From CAZJRB01 sp964547995 (GTDB taxonomy: Bacteria; Planctomycetota; Planctomycetia; Pirellulales; Thermoguttaceae), in assembly GCA_964547995.1 (NCBI GenBank), contig CAZJRB010000019.1:10184-74183 (forward strand): a stretch of 64,000 nt of DNA, written 5' to 3'. Shown here one piece after another: positions 60,430 to 64,000 of the stretch. Position 1 is the first letter of the stretch. Each line of letters begins with the position of its first letter. The notes below the pieces were generated by a model, which was given only the letters and a program-made list of their open reading frames with translations, was not told the DNA's origin and ran no database searches. A program made the translations under genes and the position numbers.

Positions 60430-61662
60430 ATGAAAACAATTTACGCCGACAACAATGCCACCACGCAAGTCGCCCCCGAAGTCTACGAGGCGATGGTCCC
60501 CTTCTTCACCGACGACTATTTCAACCCCAGCTCGATGTACGAGCCCGCACGCCCGGCAGCCGATGCCGTCAAGCATGCCCGGGCAACCGTTGCCGAGCGT
60601 CTCGGCGCCGGCGACCCCAGGCAAATCCTCTTCACCTCCTGCGCTACCGAGAGCAACAACACGGCGATTCTCGGCACTGCCAAAGCGACCCCCGCGCGAC
60701 GGCACGTCATCACCACCGCCGTCGAGCACCCCGCCGTCCTCGAAGTATGCAAGACGCTTCAACGCGACGGATATCGCGTGACCCTCCTCGGCGTCGACCG
60801 CCACGGCAATCTCGACGTCGACGAGTTCATCCGGGCGTTGGATTCCGACACGGCGCTCGTGACGATCATGCACGGCAACAACGAAACCGGCGTAGTCTTC
60901 CCCGTCGAACAGCTCTCGCGGATTACCAAAGAGACGGATCCCTCGATCGTCTTCCACACCGACGCCACACAAACGGTCGGCAAGCTGCCGATCGACCTCG
61001 GCGGCGAGTTCCGGCACGTCGATCTCTTGTCGCTCTCCGGCCACAAGCTGCACGCGCCGAAGGGAGTCGGGGCACTGTTCATGAGGCGAGGCGTCCCGTG
61101 CCGCCCGTTGATCGTCGGCGGGCACCAGGAAGGCGGACGCCGCGGGGGGACCGAAAACGTCGCCTTCATCGTTGCCCTGGCCAAGGCAATGGACCTCGCC
61201 GCCGAGAAACGCGAGGTCGACGAAGAACGCATCCGCTGGCTCCGCGACCGCCTCGAAGCAATCATCGAGGAAGAAATCCCCAACGTGGAGGTAAACGGCA
61301 AAGACGCACCGCGGCTACCCAACACGCTCAACGTCGCGTGTCACTACGTCGAGGGCGAGGGGATGCTCTACCAGCTCAGCGATTACGGCATCTGCGCCTC
61401 GAGCGGTTCCGCCTGCACCGCCGGCTCGCTCGAACCGTCGCACGTACTGCTGGCCATGGGCGTACCCTTCACGGCCGTCCACGGCTCGATCCGTTTCAGC
61501 TTCAGCCGCTACAACACCGAGGAAGACATCGACCGGATCGGCGACACCTTCCCGGAGGTGGTAACCAACTTGCGAAAGCTTTCCCCCTATTGGGACAACG
61601 AGAAGAACATCCCACGGGCAGACGCGAAAGAGTTGATGGCAAACATGCCCGGCGGGAAGTAG
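60430..61662 (+). CDS. nifS: Cysteine desulfurase NifS
   Basis: 410 residues of the class V aminotransferase fold. Diagnostic parts are 'YADNNATTQVAPEV' at the N-terminus, 'HGNNETGVVFPVEQL', the PLP lysine K206 in SLSGHKLHAPKG, and the catalytic Cys329 in CASSGSACTAGS. The short SSGSACTAG loop and length place it in the NifS/IscS (group I) type. It supplies persulfide sulfur to NifU. It is co-transcribed with nifU unless the REP palindrome terminates the message. The ribosome site (GACGAG) is weak. The C-terminus is 10 residues longer than usual. Confidence 0.93.
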   Translation: MKTIYADNNATTQVAPEVYEAMVPFFTDDYFNPSSMYEPARPAADAVKHARATVAERLGAGDPRQILFTSCATESNNTAILGTAKATPARRHVITTAVEHPAVLEVCKTLQRDGYRVTLLGVDRHGNLDVDEFIRALDSDTALVTIMHGNNETGVVFPVEQLSRITKETDPSIVFHTDATQTVGKLPIDLGGEFRHVDLLSLSGHKLHAPKGVGALFMRRGVPCRPLIVGGHQEGGRRGGTENVAFIVALAKAMDLAAEKREVDEERIRWLRDRLEAIIEEEIPNVEVNGKDAPRLPNTLNVACHYVEGEGMLYQLSDYGICASSGSACTAGSLEPSHVLLAMGVPFTAVHGSIRFSFSRYNTEEDIDRIGDTFPEVVTNLRKLSPYWDNEKNIPRADAKELMANMPGGK

Positions 61663-61793
61663 CTGCAATCGCGGATTCTTATGGGGCGGCCCCGATACCC
61701 GGCAGAAAACCGACTCCTGTGCCACTCCGTGCCTCCGCCCGCCGTTGCCGCCAATGATGTTGCTTCCGACGATGAAGAAGCTACCGCACCCGC
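61663..61793. other. Spacer downstream of nifS
   Basis: Nothing coding is supported. The last part reads toward the transposase remnant that follows and may belong to its decayed 5' end. Confidence 0.3.
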
Positions 61794-62099
61794 GTGATTC
61801 AAGTGTCCGCGCGACGCCGGGATTTTCGGGCGGAGTTGGATTGGTTCGTCGAATGGTTCAACGAACACAGGCCGCATACGTTTCTGGACGGAAGGACGCC
61901 GAACGAAGCGTACCACAAACGCCATCCCAAGTGTTGCCATCCACGCTTTGAACCGCGGGCACGTTGGCCACGTGGGTCGCCGTGCGCCGCGCCCCGCGTG
62001 CCGGTGAAGGGAAAACCTGGCGTTCAACTTGAACTTCAGGTTACGTACCACGCGGGTCGGAAGCACCTTCCGATTGTGACGCTGCGACGTGCGGCATAG
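61794..62099 (+). pseudogene. Transposase remnant, C-terminal part of an integrase-core (rve) protein
   Basis: About 101 residues remain, with 'AELDWFVEWFNEHRPHTFLDGRTPNEAYHKR', the typical end of the DDE integrase core of IS3/IS481-type transposases (the region of the last catalytic Glu is lost). The frame has no proper start, and the rest of the element is missing. It is followed by about 190 nt of spacer with no detectable IS end. Confidence 0.65.
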
Positions 62100-62292
62100 G
62101 CCAAGCGCTGAGATCGTTGCGCTACGGGTGCGCGCTAGCAGCCGGGATGGGCCGTTTCTCGTGTAAATTGTCAAGGAGCTTGTTGCTTGTTGGCCTTCGG
62201 ATGCCAAGCAAGTCAATCGTTTTCTACTTCTATTTGCTGGTTCTTGCTTCCGTCTTCAAGGGGATGTGAGGTTCCCTGGACCGGTACAGCCA

Positions 62293-62676
62293 CTAACGAC
62301 TAACGGCGCTCTGACCCCATTCCCCCTCGATTCTCTGCTTGAACTCGTCGACCGAGTTTACCTCGGAAAGCACAATGTCCATGGTAAACGAATCATTGAG
62401 TGCGTGGATATCGGTGTCGTAGCAACGCTGAATTTCCAATGCCACCCGCAAACTGGCGTCTCCCATACCCCAGACCGAAACAGAATCGAGTTCTTTTGGC
62501 ACCAATACTATCGTGTTATCGCCAGCAAAATCAAACTGACACTCGAACAGAGCATCCGCCGTGTCATCACTCCAGTCGTGTACTCCGTCGAGGGCGCTTA
62601 GGCACTCTCGGATTCTCTGTGGATCAAATTTGATGGTCCCATTCAGGTCAAGTACGAGAAACATTTTGCTGCTCAT
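62293..62676 (-). CDS. Probable immunity protein of a polymorphic-toxin pair
   Basis: 127 residues starting MSSKMFLVLDLNGTIKFDPQRIRECLSAL. It is acidic, with no membrane helix; 'EIQRCYDTDIHALNDSFTMDIVLSEVNSVDEFKQRIEG' forms a mixed alpha/beta domain like those of small Imm proteins, though no family can be named. The ATG overlaps the stop of the upstream toxin-like frame by one base (TAATG), the usual toxin-immunity coupling. The context among transposase debris supports a displaced toxin cassette; the function is inferred. Confidence 0.5.
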   Translation of the reverse strand: MSSKMFLVLDLNGTIKFDPQRIRECLSALDGVHDWSDDTADALFECQFDFAGDNTIVLVPKELDSVSVWGMGDASLRVALEIQRCYDTDIHALNDSFTMDIVLSEVNSVDEFKQRIEGEWGQSAVSR

Positions 62677-63041
62677 TAGTTTGAACTCCTGACGACAACT
62701 GTACCTGGAACGTCTGCTTGACGCAAGAGAGCCTCCCAAAAAGGAACAGCCCTTGCATCATTCGAGATGATCTCGACCGTTGTCAAAGGATTGTTTGGAT
62801 CTTGGATTGCACTTCGATACCGACCAAGTTCTCTAAGCTGATCTTGCCTATAGAGCCGCTGAAAGAACTCACTCGATGTTCCGAGCTGCGGGCTATTGGC
62901 TTCGTCAACGACAGCCTTAGCATCGACGATCTTTGCCCCCGGAGAAATAGGGCGGAGAAATAGGGGACAGTCACCTATTTCCGCTCTTCTTTTTCTTCTT
63001 TCGAGGTCGTCCAACGGGAAGCGGGCGTAGGCAACGGCCAA
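62676..63041 (-). pseudogene. 5'-truncated toxin C-terminal domain (restriction-endonuclease-like), fused to transposase scar
   Basis: Only about the last 90 residues are toxin-like: 'SPGAKIVDAKAVVDEANSP' has the D-x-K motif of REase-fold nucleases, followed by 'SEFFQRLYRQDQLRELGRYRSAI' and 'LTTVEIISNDARAVPFWEALLRQA', a layout seen in Tox-REase domains of polymorphic toxins. The preceding residues derive from the shifted end of the transposase remnant. The delivery part (Rhs/PAAR/LXG etc.) is missing, so it is an orphan tip. It is coupled to the probable immunity gene downstream. Confidence 0.45.
62940..62965. repeat. Tandem 13-bp repeat at the transposase/toxin junction
   Basis: CGGAGAAATAGGG occurs twice head to tail (62940-62952 and 62953-62965). 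It is followed by the inverted pair GAAATAGG / CCTATTTC around GGACAGTCA (62957-62982). This is probably the end of the neighbouring IS200-like element plus a duplication created when it recombined with the toxin locus. Confidence 0.6.
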
Positions 63042-63362
63042 CTAGGGCCTCGATCTTGCTGAGAAAACCGTCGCGGCCCAATGGGCGGCCGCGATGCGTG
63101 TTCAATCGTACCGACGATAGCACCTTTCGTCAAGCATGTCGCCGAGCGTTGCCCGCCAATCGTTGCCCGCCGCACGGCGAGTCCATGCGGCGAGGTCGCA
63201 TAATCCAGACCGGTCTTTGGCAAGACCGCAGTGGGCGGCCGCGCTCGACCATCGATAACGCCACGGACAACGAACCAGCCGCACACGAACCGGATTCTGC
63301 TCGACGTAGGCCATGGCCGTCCAATAGTGCCCTTCGTCCAGGGCACACGAGTAGAAGCGGGC
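62971..63362 (-). pseudogene. REP-associated tyrosine transposase (RAYT/IS200-like) C-terminal remnant
   Basis: The minus strand reads 'FYSCALDEGHYWTAMAYVEQNPVRVRLV' then 'CPWRYRWSSAAAHCGLA', the conserved C-terminal part of RAYT transposases (TnpA_REP). A frameshift near 63100 is needed to reach 'LNTHRGRPLGRDGFLSKIEAL', and the frame ends 'GRPRKKKKSGNR' at a TGA (62971-62973), the usual RAYT tail. The catalytic HUH and Tyr part is gone, replaced upstream by a palindromic element. RAYTs mobilise REP sequences, which matters given the REP family in this window. Confidence 0.7.
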
Positions 63363-63441
<79 letters not shown>

Positions 63442-63446
63442 ACGCC

Positions 63447-63767
63447 GTCCTTTGGGCGGTGTGTCTCTACGCACAAAGGTGGCAAGACGCGCCGGACCGG
63501 CTGAGCGTGGCAGGCGTATTACGGGCGGTGCGTCGCTCGATGCGTCACTACCGCAGTCAGCCTGATCCCGGTGAGGACTTGCCTGCACTTCTGGCCCACG
63601 CTGTTATCGACTCCTATCAACGCCGCAGCAAATCCAGCCGCGACTATCCCCGCAAGAAGAAGGAGCATCCCGCTGGCAAACCCAAAATCCTCCACGCGAC
63701 CAAAGACCAAATCCGCACAGCACGAGCGGTCAAGCGGCTACAAGCCAAAATAGGGTTAACGGCGTAG
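63447..63767 (+). pseudogene. Transposase C-terminal remnant (IS4-like)
   Basis: The frame reads 'LWAVCLYAQRWQDAPDRLSVAGVLRAVRRSMRHYRS' and ends 'RKKKEHPAGKPKILHATKDQIRTARAVKRLQAKIGLTA' at TAG 63765-63767, a Lys/Arg-rich tail found in planctomycete DDE transposases of IS4-like families. The catalytic part is absent. It is bounded on the left by a palindrome and on the right by another transposase fragment in opposite orientation. Confidence 0.6.
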
Positions 63768-64000
63768 AGTGGCACCCGCGCGAACCTTGGTGATGTTGTC
63801 TTCAATACGCCGCCAGTCGAACACGGTTTGTGTTTTCCAGTCGCCGATGCCCATGATGTGTCGCAGGGCCCGATGTTGCTCGGCCAGATCCTGGAGTTTG
63901 TCGTAGTCGAGTCCGCAGCCGAGGCGCACGGCGGCGAGCACGAGGATCTGCCAGTAGTCCATGCCCCGGCGTCCGTGTTTTCGGCTGGTGCCGGGGTTGA
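63756..64000 (-). pseudogene. ISNCY-type transposase N-terminal part, continues beyond the window
   Basis: The minus-strand frame is open from the window edge: 'KHGRRGMDYWQILVLAAVRLGC' then 'DYDKLQDLAEQHRALRHIMG' and 'TVFDWRRIEDNITKVRAG', typical of the N-terminal region of ISNCY family transposases. It stops at TAA 63756-63758, exactly where the IS4-like remnant begins, so it is interrupted by a rearrangement. The start of the gene lies outside the window. Confidence 0.65.

Overview
The window looks like chromosomal DNA from a Planctomycetes bacterium, probably of the Pirellulales. It carries several families typical of that group: a BBP7 outer-membrane barrel, a DUF1559 pseudopilin-like protein, a DUF1080 protein, a PEP-CTERM protein, a secreted protein with the planctomycetal N-terminal 'LExR/EQRNLL' motif, an HzsA-related dihaem protein and an 'LRTLF' membrane protein. 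The DNA is GC-rich, genes are separated by many imperfect palindromes, and no rRNA, tRNA or CRISPR array was seen. The taxon is inferred from protein families only.

Layout. 1-4.8 kb: tail of a hybrid histidine kinase, an MtaA/UroD-like methyltransferase, a DUF433/DUF5615 toxin-antitoxin pair, and a histidine kinase - response regulator - DUF1638 operon. 5-12 kb: cell-surface genes (BBP7 barrel with a Pro/Glu repeat stalk, a repeat-bearing extracellular protein, a PEP-CTERM protein) and an EamA transporter. 12-24 kb: a second UroD paralogue, DUF1080, DUF1559, two large membrane proteins with GATase-like domains that overlap by 4 nt, and a membrane-bound PQQ-type beta-propeller. 24-29 kb: a ParE-type toxin-antitoxin pair, two tandem terpene-cyclase-fold secreted proteins, and a DUF2089 regulator coupled to a membrane protein. 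29-37 kb: acetolactate synthase, an NhaC antiporter, and a glycosyltransferase plus B12-type radical SAM pair that resembles HpnI/HpnJ. 36.8-38.7 kb: an AAA ATPase overlapping a DUF4276 Toprim-like gene, a probable defence module. 39-45 kb: lutABC lactate oxidation and bifunctional putA. 45-55 kb: a run of large exported proteins (HEFYH metallopeptidase-like with beta-helix, LamG and coiled coil; HzsA-related dihaem protein; VCBS-type protein). 55-62 kb: an EF-hand Gly/Pro-rich protein, a sodium:solute symporter with a 200-residue insertion, and nifU-nifS. 62-64 kb: a graveyard of transposase fragments surrounding a truncated toxin and immunity gene.

How the genes fit together. Lactate and proline oxidation, the Na+-coupled transporters and the HzsA-related haem protein suggest respiratory heterotrophic metabolism. 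NifU/NifS would serve the Fe-S proteins (LutA/B, the radical SAM enzyme). Much of the remainder is envelope or secreted machinery. The most unusual items are the ATPase/DUF4276 pair, the cysteine-less exosortase-like/GATase pair, the HEFYH giant and its small neighbour with the same N-terminal motif, the symporter insertion, and several families of small non-coding mobile or palindromic elements, one of them a 257-bp element with perfect 9-bp target duplications just upstream of nifU.
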